Shown: one piece after another, positions 1-9,036 of the stretch
How positions within the stretch are numbered: the first letter of the stretch is position 1
Layout of the letters: the number at the start of each line of letters is the position of its first letter
Source: Bugulina stolonifera
Taxonomy: Eukaryota > Bryozoa > Gymnolaemata > Cheilostomatida > Bugulidae
NCBI GenBank assembly: GCA_935421135.1
Contig: OW285197.1
Coordinates: 1,863,068 to 1,927,067, forward strand
Length of the DNA: 64,000 nucleotides
Reading direction: 5' to 3'
Notes under the pieces: generated by a model
What the model was told of the DNA's origin: nothing
The model's input: the letters and a program-made list of their open reading frames with translations, nothing else
The model's database searches: none
Position numbers and translations under genes: made by a program

Positions 1-790
1 TTATGAAGGTAGTTAGCTCTTGAGATTCTTTGGCCAGTCTCATTTGCCAGTATCCGCAGTTCGCGTCCAATTTACTGAATATCGCTGCAGAGCCTAATTC
101 ACTCAACGTTTCCTCTGTTGTAGGTAGAGGGTGATATTCACGCATTACTGCTTGGTTTAGTCTGGTGAAATCTATGCATACTCGAATTTTGCCATTCTTC
201 TTGGGTACGACGATACACGGGGAGCACCATTCTGTCGGTTTCTCTATTCTTTCGATTACCTCTAGCTTTTCCATTCTCTGCAACTCAACCTCCAGTGGAT
301 GTTTACGTGTGGCAGCTATTCTCCGGGGCACTGACTGAGCAAATGGCGGTATTGACCCTTTTAAGACAATGTTCACTTCATTTTTCATGGATCCCAATCC
401 TTCAAATACTTTGGGAAATTCAGTAAACCAGGGGCAACTACCCTCTATTTCATCTATAAACTGAATTAATCCCAATTTAGATATGGCTGGCTTTCCCAAT
501 AATGGGGTCACTAGACAATCCACTAAGTAAACTGTCTCCTCAATTTGCCTCGAGTTTCTACACAACTGTGCTTTGGCCACACCCGTTATTTCCAACTTGT
601 GGTTTCCCGCACCTCTTAATATTTTCTTAGATGGTTCTGTGTCCAAGAACTTCTCAGACATATTTGCAGGAACTGCAGTCACTGCTGCACCTGTGTCCAC
701 TTTGAACCTAACAGGTTCAGAATTTATCATGATTTCCACAAACCATGCTTTGCCAGTGTCAGTGACTGGGCTAGAGTTGACCACATCTAG
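1..790 (-). CDS. pol: Pol N-terminal part (protease and start of reverse transcriptase) of element A, cut by window edge
   Basis: Minus-strand frame continuous with gag after its TGA. I read it codon by codon from 790 to 1 with no stop. First comes a retropepsin-like aspartic protease with the active-site triad in FKVDTGAAVTAVP, followed by a flap-distal segment (LVDCLVTPLLGKPAI). Next is the gypsy-type connection (PRRIAATRKHPLEVEL, EWCSPCIVVPKKNGKIRVC). The start of the reverse transcriptase fingers and palm follows (DFTRLNQAVMREYHPLP, FSKLDANCGYWQM). The catalytic YxDD box, RNase H and integrase would lie beyond position 1. The frame is undamaged apart from the TGA, so this copy may be young. 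Family assignment to Ty3/gypsy is by motif; the clade is not determined. Confidence 0.88.
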
Positions 791-1717
791 TCATTCTGAG
801 TCGGAACCTAAAAACAGTCCCTCAACTTCATCTGCCACTTCATTTGCCGAGCTAAGCTTTCTGCCCTTGCAGAATTTAGATTTGGCCCAGTGTCCCCTTG
901 TCTTGCGCACATGGCAAAGGGCATTTCTTGCTGGGCATGTTTCCCTGCTGTGAGGTCCATATTTGCAGTACAAACAGCTTTTCCAACGATTTCTCGTGTC
1001 TACCTGCTGCTTGGCACCTTCCGTTTGTCGGCTGTTCGACGTCTTATCGCGTTGAGTTCGAAGCACATCAATATTGTTATCGCTGGTAGCCACTGCCAAC
1101 CTGTCAGATTGCTCATGATGGCTTACAAACTGCTTTGCTTTTTGAATACATTTCTGCAAATCCGGGTCATCGAGGTCTATTAGATACTCTCGGAGGCGCT
1201 TATCCTTCACTCCAACTACAATCCTGTCACGAACCAGCTCATCCTTCATTGTTCCATATTCGCATACATCAGCTTGAGTCTGGAGTTTAATTATAAACTG
1301 GTGTATAGGCAGCTCTCCTTGTACAATACTGTTAAATTTCATCCGTTCATATATGACATTCTTGACTGGTTCAAAATATTTCCCGAAAAATTTGAGAACA
1401 TTCACCAGGGTCTTCTTCTTATCATCATTTGTTTCATCAAATTGAAACTGCTCATATATCGGCACACTTTCAGGTCCCATCAATAGTAATGTATTAGCAA
1501 TCTTCACGTCCTCTGACATTTCATCATATTTTTTTGCTATCTTGTAAATGTTAAGTTGTGATTTAAAGGTATTCCAGCTTGCAGCTAAATTACCCCCAGA
1601 AAAATTTATTCGTTGCACAAACCTTTCCTCTTTACCACCTTCCGCCATTCTACTACTAATATTGTTGCACAGGCACCGAAAGTAATCGTTCGTATTTGCA
1701 GCAACCAGAGAGTTCAA
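791..1717 (-). CDS. gag: Gag of a Ty3/gypsy-type LTR retrotransposon (element A)
   Basis: Nucleocapsid/capsid precursor of a retroelement read on the minus strand. The open frame is 308 codons; an internal Met (MAEGGKEERF) near 1646 is the likelier start. The middle resembles the helical retrotransposon Gag core (SWNTFKSQLNIYKIAKKY, then KQFVSHHEQS). Near the C-terminus is a CCHC zinc knuckle, CLYCKYGPHSRETC (CX2CX4HX4C). A second knuckle is degenerate and lacks its second Cys. The frame ends in TGA, followed directly by CTAG. The same frame stays open through protease and reverse transcriptase to the window edge, so Gag-Pol probably arises by stop-codon readthrough. An LTR and primer-binding site lie upstream (2115-2294). 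Identification as a Ty3/gypsy-type Gag rests on the knuckle plus the adjoining pol. Confidence 0.85.
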   Translation of the reverse strand: MNSLVAANTNDYFRCLCNNISSRMAEGGKEERFVQRINFSGGNLAASWNTFKSQLNIYKIAKKYDEMSEDVKIANTLLLMGPESVPIYEQFQFDETNDDKKKTLVNVLKFFGKYFEPVKNVIYERMKFNSIVQGELPIHQFIIKLQTQADVCEYGTMKDELVRDRIVVGVKDKRLREYLIDLDDPDLQKCIQKAKQFVSHHEQSDRLAVATSDNNIDVLRTQRDKTSNSRQTEGAKQQVDTRNRWKSCLYCKYGPHSRETCPARNALCHVRKTRGHWAKSKFCKGRKLSSANEVADEVEGLFLGSDSE

Positions 1718-1917
1718 CTAAACTCGGCGTACTCGTATTTTTGATTCCACCAAATCAAATCATAGATAATTATAAATCAGATCAGATACGCTTATTAGTG
1801 GGAGTTTAACTAAACTCCACTTCACTTGTTACTGTATTATAATTTATGAAGTAATTAATTAATCCTAGTTATTCGTAGTTAATCAGGTCAGACAAATCAA
1901 ATCACTATTTTAGTCAT

Positions 1918-2110
1918 TAATTAGATATCTGTATCAATCAAGTTCAACCAAACTTGACTCTCCACCACCTTAATCAGGTTCAACTAAACCTGATAATCGT
2001 TATGTGATAACTATCAATAATTAGATATCTGTATCAATCAAGTTCAACCAAACTTGACTCTCCACCACCTTAATCAGGTTCAACTAAACCTGATAATCGT
2101 TACGTGGGAA
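1918..2110 (-). repeat. Two tandem 100-bp units in the gag leader of element A
   Basis: The stretch starting TTAGATATCTGTATCAATC at 1921 recurs at 2021, exactly 100 bp later, nearly unchanged. Each unit contains inverted pairs such as AAGTTCAACCAAACTTG and CAGGTTCAACTAAACCTG, so each could form two small hairpins. It lies between the primer-binding site and gag, where packaging signals of retroelements usually sit. Its function is not shown by the sequence. Confidence 0.75.
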
Positions 2111-2114
2111 CTAT

Positions 2115-2132
2115 CTGTAACTTCTGACACCA
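2115..2132 (-). other. Candidate tRNA primer-binding site of element A
   Basis: Directly after the CA end of the proposed LTR, the minus strand reads TGGTGTCAGAAGTTACAG. It starts with TGG, the complement of a tRNA CCA end, as expected for minus-strand priming. The matching tRNA was not identified. Confidence 0.6.
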
Positions 2133-2294
2133 TGTGAAGTTCGTACTTACTAGTAGTAACTCTGGGTTGCAGTCGCGTCTCAAAGTACGTCCTCCCTTGT
2201 TGGTTCCAAGATATGTTCTCCTTTCTCCCAAGATGATCTCAATCTCGGACTATTCGTGACGTTGTGTTAACGCCCCTTTCCGGTAGCCACTACA
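2133..2294 (-). repeat. Short 5' LTR of element A
   Basis: The minus strand begins TGTAGTGGCTACC and ends CTTCACA, giving the canonical TG...CA ends. It is followed immediately by the primer-binding site and then the gag leader. About 162 bp is short for a gypsy LTR. The other LTR lies outside the window, so the boundaries are inferred from one copy. The LTR begins inside the last codons of the upstream gag (element B), which places element A as an insertion into B. Confidence 0.6.
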
Positions 2295-3258
2295 GAGAGT
2301 TCACCTTCTTCTTCTTGCGGCAGACTGCTTCTAGATGTCCTGTTATCTTGCAGTAGTTGCATGCAGCGTTCTTGTATCTGCAGTCTCTTTGATTATGATT
2401 TGTCCTTCCACAGCAGTTACATGGTAAAGCTGTTTGTGAGTGTGTCTTTGTTGTCAGAGTCGTCTTCTTCTTCCGTAGCAAGTGTAGTGTATTGGTTGTT
2501 CCATGGACAGTTTCCTTGGCTACTTTGGCTGCTTCTTCCGCTTCAGCTGCTACCTCTATTGCTCTGTTGAAAGTTAAATCTCCATCTTTCAATTTGAAAA
2601 GTGCTTTTAAGATGGCTTCATTTCCTACTGAACATATGAATCTTGTTCGCAAGGCTTCATCCTGGGGATCCTGAATAGATGTGAAGTCACATGTGGCTGC
2701 GTCATGCCGAATCCTAGCTGCTAATTCTGGAATTGTCTCTCCTGGTTTTCTGTTCATGTCACTCCAGAATCTGTACCTCTCTCTGATGATAAAAGTCCTT
2801 GGGTTATATTGAGTCATCATATAGTTGTAGATTTCCTCCATTTCCAGTTTCTGTATGTCTTTTCTTGGCTGCTGCTCTGTCCAATCCTTCAGTTGTTTGT
2901 ATATATCAGTTGATTGGTTAGTCAAGAATACCTGTGGTACTTTTTCATCTGTGATAGACTGAGCCTGGATAAAAGTAGTGAACCTTGAGAAGTAATCAGT
3001 CCATAGTTCCGTATTCGGATTGAATGCGGTAAAACTTGGTGTGGTTTGTACTTGCCTGCCTGTTGATTGAGCAAGTAATTTCATCTGTTCTGCATGCTGT
3101 GATCTTTGTTCCTCCAGCTGCCTTTCCAGATGTTCCTTCTGCTGTTCCATCTGTTCCTTCTGCTGCTCCATCTGTTCCTTCTGTTGAGCAATTTGTTGGG
3201 CTAGCAAGGTAACTAGTTGTTCAGTTGTAGTAGCCATAGTTATTTGACCAATATGCAA
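2290..3258 (-). CDS. gag: Gag of a second LTR retrotransposon (element B), truncated at its 3' end
   Basis: Minus-strand frame of 322 codons. The second Met (MATTTEQLV, 3237) is the probable start. The N-terminus is a Gln/Glu-rich coiled coil with the repeated heptad-like block KEQMEQQ. It is followed by a retrotransposon Gag helical domain (WTDYFSRFTTFIQAQSI, FWSDMNRKPGETIPELAARI) and two CCHC knuckles (CNCCGRTNHNQRDC, CNYCKITGHLEAVC), both intact. The frame ends at a TAG that belongs to the LTR of element A, so the original C-terminus and pol were cut off by that insertion. A likely leader start, TTGGCGACGAGGATTAACC, is readable on the minus strand near 3331. The Gag differs from that of element A, so B is a separate family. 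Confidence 0.82.
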   Translation of the reverse strand: MHIGQITMATTTEQLVTLLAQQIAQQKEQMEQQKEQMEQQKEHLERQLEEQRSQHAEQMKLLAQSTGRQVQTTPSFTAFNPNTELWTDYFSRFTTFIQAQSITDEKVPQVFLTNQSTDIYKQLKDWTEQQPRKDIQKLEMEEIYNYMMTQYNPRTFIIRERYRFWSDMNRKPGETIPELAARIRHDAATCDFTSIQDPQDEALRTRFICSVGNEAILKALFKLKDGDLTFNRAIEVAAEAEEAAKVAKETVHGTTNTLHLLRKKKTTLTTKTHSQTALPCNCCGRTNHNQRDCRYKNAACNYCKITGHLEAVCRKKKKVNSL

Positions 3259-3734
3259 GTCAAATTTACCTTTGGTTCAGATGGCAGCTGATGAGTTGAT
3301 ACTTGATATGTGGTTAATCCTCGTCGCCAAATCTATTGTATTCTTCTAACAGTTTATTTAATGTCTTATGTTACTGCTCAATCTCAACTCTGACTTTACC
3401 ATATAGCAGAAGTGTTTATACACCCAAAAATATATCTAACATCTTACAGCTATAAGCTATTCTAGCCAAAAGCTGGCTTTGCACATAATATGACAGGAAG
3501 CGATGACTCCAAGAAAACACAACAGTAATTATAGTCATATTATAATGTCTCAACAGTAATTATGCTGCCTAACTTGTCCATTACTGATTACTAAGCATTA
3601 CATAATCACTAAGACAGTTGATATTATTTTACCAGCATTTTTTATGTCATTTAGCCTTTTGTAAATATGGACTTGCCAGAATATGGTGGTCTTCACATAT
3701 AATAGGCTATGTTTTGCATTATTATAAGGTTCTT
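3259..3734. other. No gene recognised; probable leader or LTR of element B
   Basis: AT-rich stretch upstream of the element B gag. The minus-strand TTGGCGACGAGGATT near 3331 resembles the start of a retroelement internal region, so an LTR of B may occupy part of it. I could not fix its ends. Confidence 0.35.
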
Positions 3735-4147
3735 TTGTAATGGCCGGCCCTTTTTAGATCGGACCTCGGCCTTTTGCCGCCATTTTGTTGCATAATTGAC
3801 GGAGCCGACCCTATATCGTTTCTCCCGATACTCGATCAGGCTTTTTACCAGAACTGTTACCGGAAACTAATTTAGTATATAAGTAAGAATATTTCACTAC
3901 ATAGCCTCAGCCTTCCCAACTGACATTATGCACATCAAGTGCCTGGTAGTTGTCTCCCTCAACTCATACTCGTCTACATACTCTTGTACTTATCTTATTG
4001 TGTATGCATGCACTTATACTTGCTTATAATTACTCCATTATGCTGTTCCTGGACCATAAATTGTAACCTGCTATGTATTAACTGCCTTTTTATACTTATG
4101 TTATGGAGGCAGAGGTCTCAGATTTTGCTACAATTTATGTTGCATAT
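3735..4147 (+). repeat. LTR-derived sequence, 5' part (interrupted by the element at 4148)
   Basis: This stretch aligns by eye with the plus-oriented solo LTR at 7623-8430. Shared blocks include a CTGC-TTTTATAC-ATG segment followed by AGAGGTCTCAGA near 4110. Sequence up to about 3900 (GCCGCCATTTTGTTGC) matches the middle of the same LTR, so two partial LTRs appear to lie head to tail. No reading frame is supported. Confidence 0.5.
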
Positions 4148-5599
4148 CAGGGGCGTAGGTTAGAAAAATTGAGTGGGGAGGCAGAAAGTCGGGTGGGAGG
4201 GGGGTGCGGGGGGTGGGGTGCGGGCACCCCCCTCAAATGCACGCGCAGCGGAAAATTTTTAAATCTTACTCTCTGAAGTGCAAAAATTAGACATAGCAGC
4301 AAGTTAGTTCTAGCATCACTACAACAAGTACTCATTACTACTTCTGCTTAATAAAGTTACTACTACTTGCAACAGGTGTTAAATAGTCAGGTTCGTAATA
4401 TACTTAGCGTTCTCAGATACGTCTTCACTCACCGAAGTTCATGAAGATAAGGGTTGAATAGTCTTCTTAATCCTCTCGGCTTGTAGCGTAGTCTTTCGTT
4501 GTCCGGTTGGCCAATCAGCTCCGACCTTTAGCGTAGTCTCTTACGAGACGCTTAGAATAGCCGTAATGACTATATAACAACAGGAGTGAAAGTGTTACAG
4601 TACTATTACTAGTTAGTAGAATTTTATAATAACTACAATACTGCATGATTGTATATTTTACAAAGAGTCCATAGTGTATTTTTTAAATTAAGATTTTCAA
4701 ATTTTAGTAGCTGATCAACAACTGTGGTCCTTATAAATTAATTATTTAAAATAAAATGTATGTAAAATAAATATTTTTGCAAGAAAAGTGTAGCAGCCTA
4801 TTAAAGTTAAGATAATATTAATAGTGTAATTATATTAATTATATATAAATTTAAAATTAAAATATTTAATTATTATTGTATTATGTTATTTTTAAATTAG
4901 TATTTTTCCTTTACAATACATATTTAGTTGTTAGCAGTGAATGTAGCAGTAGAGTAGTAGCTGTCAGTAGAGTGGCAATTGCTGGAATGAATGACTAAAA
5001 TGAATGGAAACACTTTTAATTATATTATATTAAAAGAAAAAATCATAAATATTTTTAAAAGAAGCCAAGATAATTCATAATATAATATATAATATTGGAA
5101 TTAAATTTCATGCATCTGCTCGTAGTCAGTGACAGGGAAGAAACCACCTCATTGATAGCAGTGACTTACAAATTGATTCACCTGATTCAACTGTTCACTA
5201 CTTTTACTTTCACATTTATTATTTTTTCCTTGGTATAAATAACTATCCATAAAAATATTTATTAATTCATTCACAAGATCGCAAGTTTTTAACCTTGGCA
5301 TAACCATAGAGTCTTTTAGCAGATTACATAGTTTTATGGGCCTCTTTGTGTGCCACTTGCAATGTAGTGATTATTCCAAGATTACTGGTTATTCTTACGC
5401 CGCAACACCATAGAGTTAAAAGTAGAGTGATAACGCCATAGAGTTAAAACTATAGAGATAACGCTTCGATCGCAAACCGGAAATGAAGCAAATATTAAGG
5501 AAAACAGTGTCAAATTTTCAAAAGTAGTGTTTTTAGGCCACTTTATTTTGAAAACAGGGGCGGCAGTGCCTCCCTGCCGCCCCTTAAAATACGCCCCTG
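4148..5599. mobile_element. Non-autonomous DNA element with CAGGGGCGTA inverted ends
   Basis: The left end reads CAGGGGCGTA and the right end TACGCCCCTG, a perfect 10-bp inverted pair. The element is 1.45 kb, AT-rich and without a credible reading frame. The flanks read GCATAT before and CATATG after, consistent with a 5-bp CATAT (or 6-bp GCATAT) duplication. Removing the element rejoins an LTR that can be aligned to 7623-8430. The CAGGGGCG terminus resembles hAT ends, but a hAT should leave an 8-bp duplication, so the superfamily is open. Just inside the right end is a short hairpin, GGGGCGGCAGTGCC / GGCAGGGAGG-like, rich in GC. Confidence 0.7.
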
Positions 5600-5860
5600 C
5601 ATATGAATTACACCATTTTAAGCATTTTTTGTAAAAAGCCGACCCTAATGAGGTTGAGCCTTGTCCTCATAGACGACATCTTGTTGTTCAACTTCCCGAA
5701 GATGCTACATCAAAATTTTACTGGACACTTTTACCCGAAATCTGAAACTACCAGACCACCCATCGGGCCCGAGTCAATGCTTAGACTTGTTCTTGAGAAA
5801 GAGTATGTTCAAGATTGAGTAGAAGTTCAAAGAAGACAATCAGCTTTAAGCAGAAAATGT
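5600..5860 (+). repeat. LTR-derived sequence, 3' part
   Basis: Continuation of the LTR interrupted at 4148. TTTTAAGCATTTTTTGTAAA followed by GCCGACC matches TTTTAAGCAACTTTTGTCAAA and CCGACC of the LTR at 7623-8430. A related segment occurs in reverse at 37140-37330. Confidence 0.5.
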
Positions 5861-5901
5861 GCTTATTACCCATGTTGAGTTTGAGTAGTATTAGTGGACA
5901 T

Positions 5902-6204
5902 CAGGGGCGGATATAGGAAAAAATTTCAACACCAGCCTATTTTCAAGAAGTCATGGATTTCACACATGAATCAATACAAGATAAGTGTGGAACATTCATG
6001 TATGGGTACAATCTAGACATATAACATGATACATGACTGTTACAGCGCTATAATACAATAACTGTACTGCCTGAGCAAGTAAATAGAAAATGAATTGCAG
6101 CCTGGACATGCATAGTATTGATAGTTTACAGAGCACAGCTAGTACTGCATGCTTGATTGATCACATGCCTAGGATGGTGGCGTGGGTGCGTATAGCCGCC
6201 CCTG
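5902..6204. mobile_element. hAT-like MITE, about 303 bp
   Basis: Terminal inverted repeats are CAGGGGCGGATATAGG and its partner CGTATAGCCGCCCCTG. The 8-bp flanks GTGGACAT and GTAGAAAT agree at 6 of 8 positions, as expected for an aged hAT target duplication. No coding capacity. Confidence 0.65.
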
Positions 6205-6370
6205 GTAGAAATACATGTAACCTGGAACCTATTAGTTTTGTAATGATTTCATATCCATACAGCTGTGAAGGTAATTTTATATAGTAAAGTACGTGTATGT
6301 AGTAAAGACGTATTTAATAAAAATAAAATACTATCTGCACTATGGAATGAATGGCTGACTAATATTTCAC

Positions 6371-7067
6371 TGTAATGGTTTTTGGTTTCTTGCGCGGTCG
6401 TCCTAGGACCACTCCCGAGCCCAAAATGAAGTGCCTATGAGTGGTGCTAGGCCTTGTCATTACATGAAAGATCGAGCGGTCTCAGTAGTCAAAGTACTAC
6501 CAGAGACGACCCATCTGGTCATGAGTCTAGCCTGGGTACTATACTTAGAAAGAGAGTGATCCGACCTAGTAGGCGGTTCGTGTTGCAAGGTCAAAGACCT
6601 TAACAACTAGAATGACCTAGCTACAAAGTGAAAGTCTCTGTATAATAAGTATAGATATGTCTTTATTGAGATTCAAGCAAAGACTGAGACAGCAAACGTA
6701 TAAACAATGCCCTTTATATAATAGAAGGACTTCCGCCCGACGTAGTGTCGGGAAAAGACGACATAGGGTTGTCCGGAAGTTGCGCAACAACATGGCGACC
6801 GGAAGCCCGATGGCTGACCCAAAATGGGTCGGGTTATACAAAAGTTGCTTATAATGATCCAATTCATGTACAAAATAAATATCAAGTGATTCTGAGAGGT
6901 CGGGCCTCTATACATGGGTATAAAAGGCACTAAAAGACTTAGTAATTATCATACATAAATGTACAATGGTATATGGTCAAGTAGTACAGAATACAAGCAG
7001 GTATATACATGTAAGCACACATAATAATGAGTGTCAGGTGTAGGAGCCGACTGTGCGTACCATTACA
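6371..7067 (-). repeat. Solo LTR (same family as 7623-8430 and 45634-46297)
   Basis: Bounded by TGTAATGGT on the left and ACCATTACA on the right, giving TG...CA ends on the minus strand. It carries a TATA-like block (CTTTATATAATAG in plus orientation), an AATAAAGAC poly(A) signal on the minus strand near 6660, and the block GATCCGACCTAGTAGGC shared with the other two copies. No internal region or paired LTR adjoins it. The flanks show no clean duplication. Confidence 0.75.
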
Positions 7068-7622
7068 ATACTAACGTGAGTTGCTGCATGGGTAAAACAT
7101 GTAAAATATAATGTAAGTTGATTAAACTAAATAATTATAATGTACATGTATAACAATAAAATTTACAACCAGTCATTGTGTTAATTATTGTCACAGGAGA
7201 CAGGTGACAACTACTATTCATATTATGAAGAGTAGTTGTCACCCTTTTAGGTATATGGAGTTGTGATCTCTCAATAGAACATGTCACTACAATACAAAAC
7301 CCACATAGAACGCATATTAATTTGACCCTCGTCTTGAGTTGTATTCTCTCAAAAGTCAACTAGAGATGGCAAATAATGTTCAATACTGCAAAATTAATTG
7401 TTCACTATATTTTTTTAATGATGATAATTACAAAATCATGCATTTTTGATCAGCAATAAGTACAATTGTACATGAAATAAATAATTACTCTTTAAATTAC
7501 AGTACCTTCCTATGTACTGATTTTCTAGTACAGTACAATGTACTAGCAGCTCTAGACCACAACTATAAGCAAAACTAATAACTACAATGTATATTCCAAT
7601 TACCACTCTCATGACAGAATAT
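7068..7622. other. Spacer between two solo LTRs; holds one strong hairpin
   Basis: No gene is supported. The only structured feature is the inverted repeat at 7203-7243, described in the findings. Confidence 0.5.
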
Positions 7623-8430
7623 TGTAATGATTCAGGACATTTGTACATACCACTCCAGTCACCCTGATGGACCTTATAGCACCCTAAGTGCCTAGTAGTT
7701 GCCACAGCACTACTCATCTAACACTTGTTCTCTTGCACTTAGCTGTTTTGATACTCATACCTACATTGTTTTGCATGTCTAACCATACAGTGTACATTGA
7801 TAATTACATATCAATTACATACCTGTATATAGCATTACTGAGTCATTATACTGCTTTTATACCCATGTAAAGAGGCCGGACCTCTCAGAAATACTTGATA
7901 TTGATTTTACATATGATGTAGATGATTTTAAGCAACTTTTGTCAAACCCGACCTATTTTGGGTCGGCGATCAGGCTTCCCGCCGCCATGTTGTTGCGCAA
8001 TTTCTGTACGACTCCACGTCGTCTTTTTACGACACTTCGTCGGCCTTTTTACCGGAACTTCCTCTGGAAGTTCTAACACTATATAAAGGGCATTGTTTTT
8101 TATGTTTGTTGTCTCAGTTCATACTTGGATCTCAATAAAGACACTTCCATACTTATTTATAGAGACTTTCACTTCGTAAATAGGTCATTCTAGTTGTTAA
8201 GGTCCTCGACCTTGCAACACAAACTGCCTACTAGGTCGGATCACTCTCTTTGTCAGTATAGCAAACAAGCATTGACTCGGGATCACATGGGTCGTCTTTG
8301 GTAGTTCTTGGACTACTAGTACCTGTTAATCTTTCATGTAATGAGAAGGCCTAGCACCACTCATAGGTATTTCATTTTGGACTCGGCAGTCGTCTCAGGA
8401 CGACCACACCAAAACCCAAAAACTGCTACA
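7623..8430 (+). repeat. Solo LTR, plus orientation
   Basis: Starts TGTAATGATTCAGG and ends CTGCTACA, flanked on both sides by ATAT, a plausible 4-bp target duplication. It contains CTATATAAAGGGC (TATA box), CAATAAAGAC (poly(A) signal) and the family block CTACTAGGTCGGATC. These are the reverse complement of blocks in the copies at 6371 and 45634. The U3 part is extended relative to the copy at 6371. Confidence 0.75.
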
Positions 8431-8600
8431 ATATTATGTTAAATCTGAAGGGCAAACATATTACAAAACTATACTGAGGGTTGATAGGCTGATATTATAC
8501 AATGTGGACAATTAGAATGAAGTACGTACATGGAGGTAATGTTTATAATATCAGACTATTATTATTCTTCCTCTTGTATAAGTTGGTGTGTATTCTTACA

Positions 8601-8690
8601 TGTATATCACTTGGTCTACATGTATATCACTTGGTCTACATGTATATCACTTGATCTACATGTATATCACTTGGTCTACATGTATGTCTA
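8601..8690 (+). repeat. 20-bp minisatellite
   Basis: TGTATATCACTTGGTCTACA is repeated in four full copies plus a partial fifth, with a single substitution (GATC for GGTC) in the third. Confidence 0.9.
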
Positions 8691-8990
8691 CTTTATAACA
8701 ATGACAGACTCTTGTGACTGAGTATGTTGGTTGTGTTTTTACATGATATACATGTACCAAGTACTAACTGTGTGAGCTTACCAATTGACTTTATCATAGC
8801 TATTCGGCCACTGTCTGTTATGAACCCAGTGTTTAGTATTGTGCCACATGGCTGAAACAGACAGTGCTGGTTCTACCGATATCATGTGACCTAAACAAGA
8901 GTGATTCTAGTAGTAGATCTTTTGCATAAACTCAAATTTGTCACATGAGACTGACTACCTCATCCATAATATACATACACTGTACATGTA

Positions 8991-9030
8991 CGTAGTATAG
9001 TCAGTGCAGATCTGCACTGACTATACTACT
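8991..9030. mobile_element. 40-bp palindromic mini-element: two fused termini of the PolB element family
   Basis: The sequence is the 19-bp terminus GTAGTATAGTCAGTGCAGA followed directly by its inverse, making a 38-bp perfect palindrome (8992-9029) centred on AGATCT. It is flanked on both sides by CATGTA (8985-8990 and 9031-9036), a 6-bp duplication of the length seen at the full elements. The outermost left base is C instead of the expected A. No internal sequence is left. Confidence 0.8.
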
Positions 9031-9036
9031 CATGTA

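Noticed and set aside
2290..2296. Readthrough of the element B gag TAG
   Set aside because: The TAG lies in the LTR of the inserted element A, and the frame closes again within about 20 codons.
6657..6933. Short proteins over the solo LTRs
   Set aside because: Frames lie inside LTR sequence shared with other copies and are not conserved as protein.
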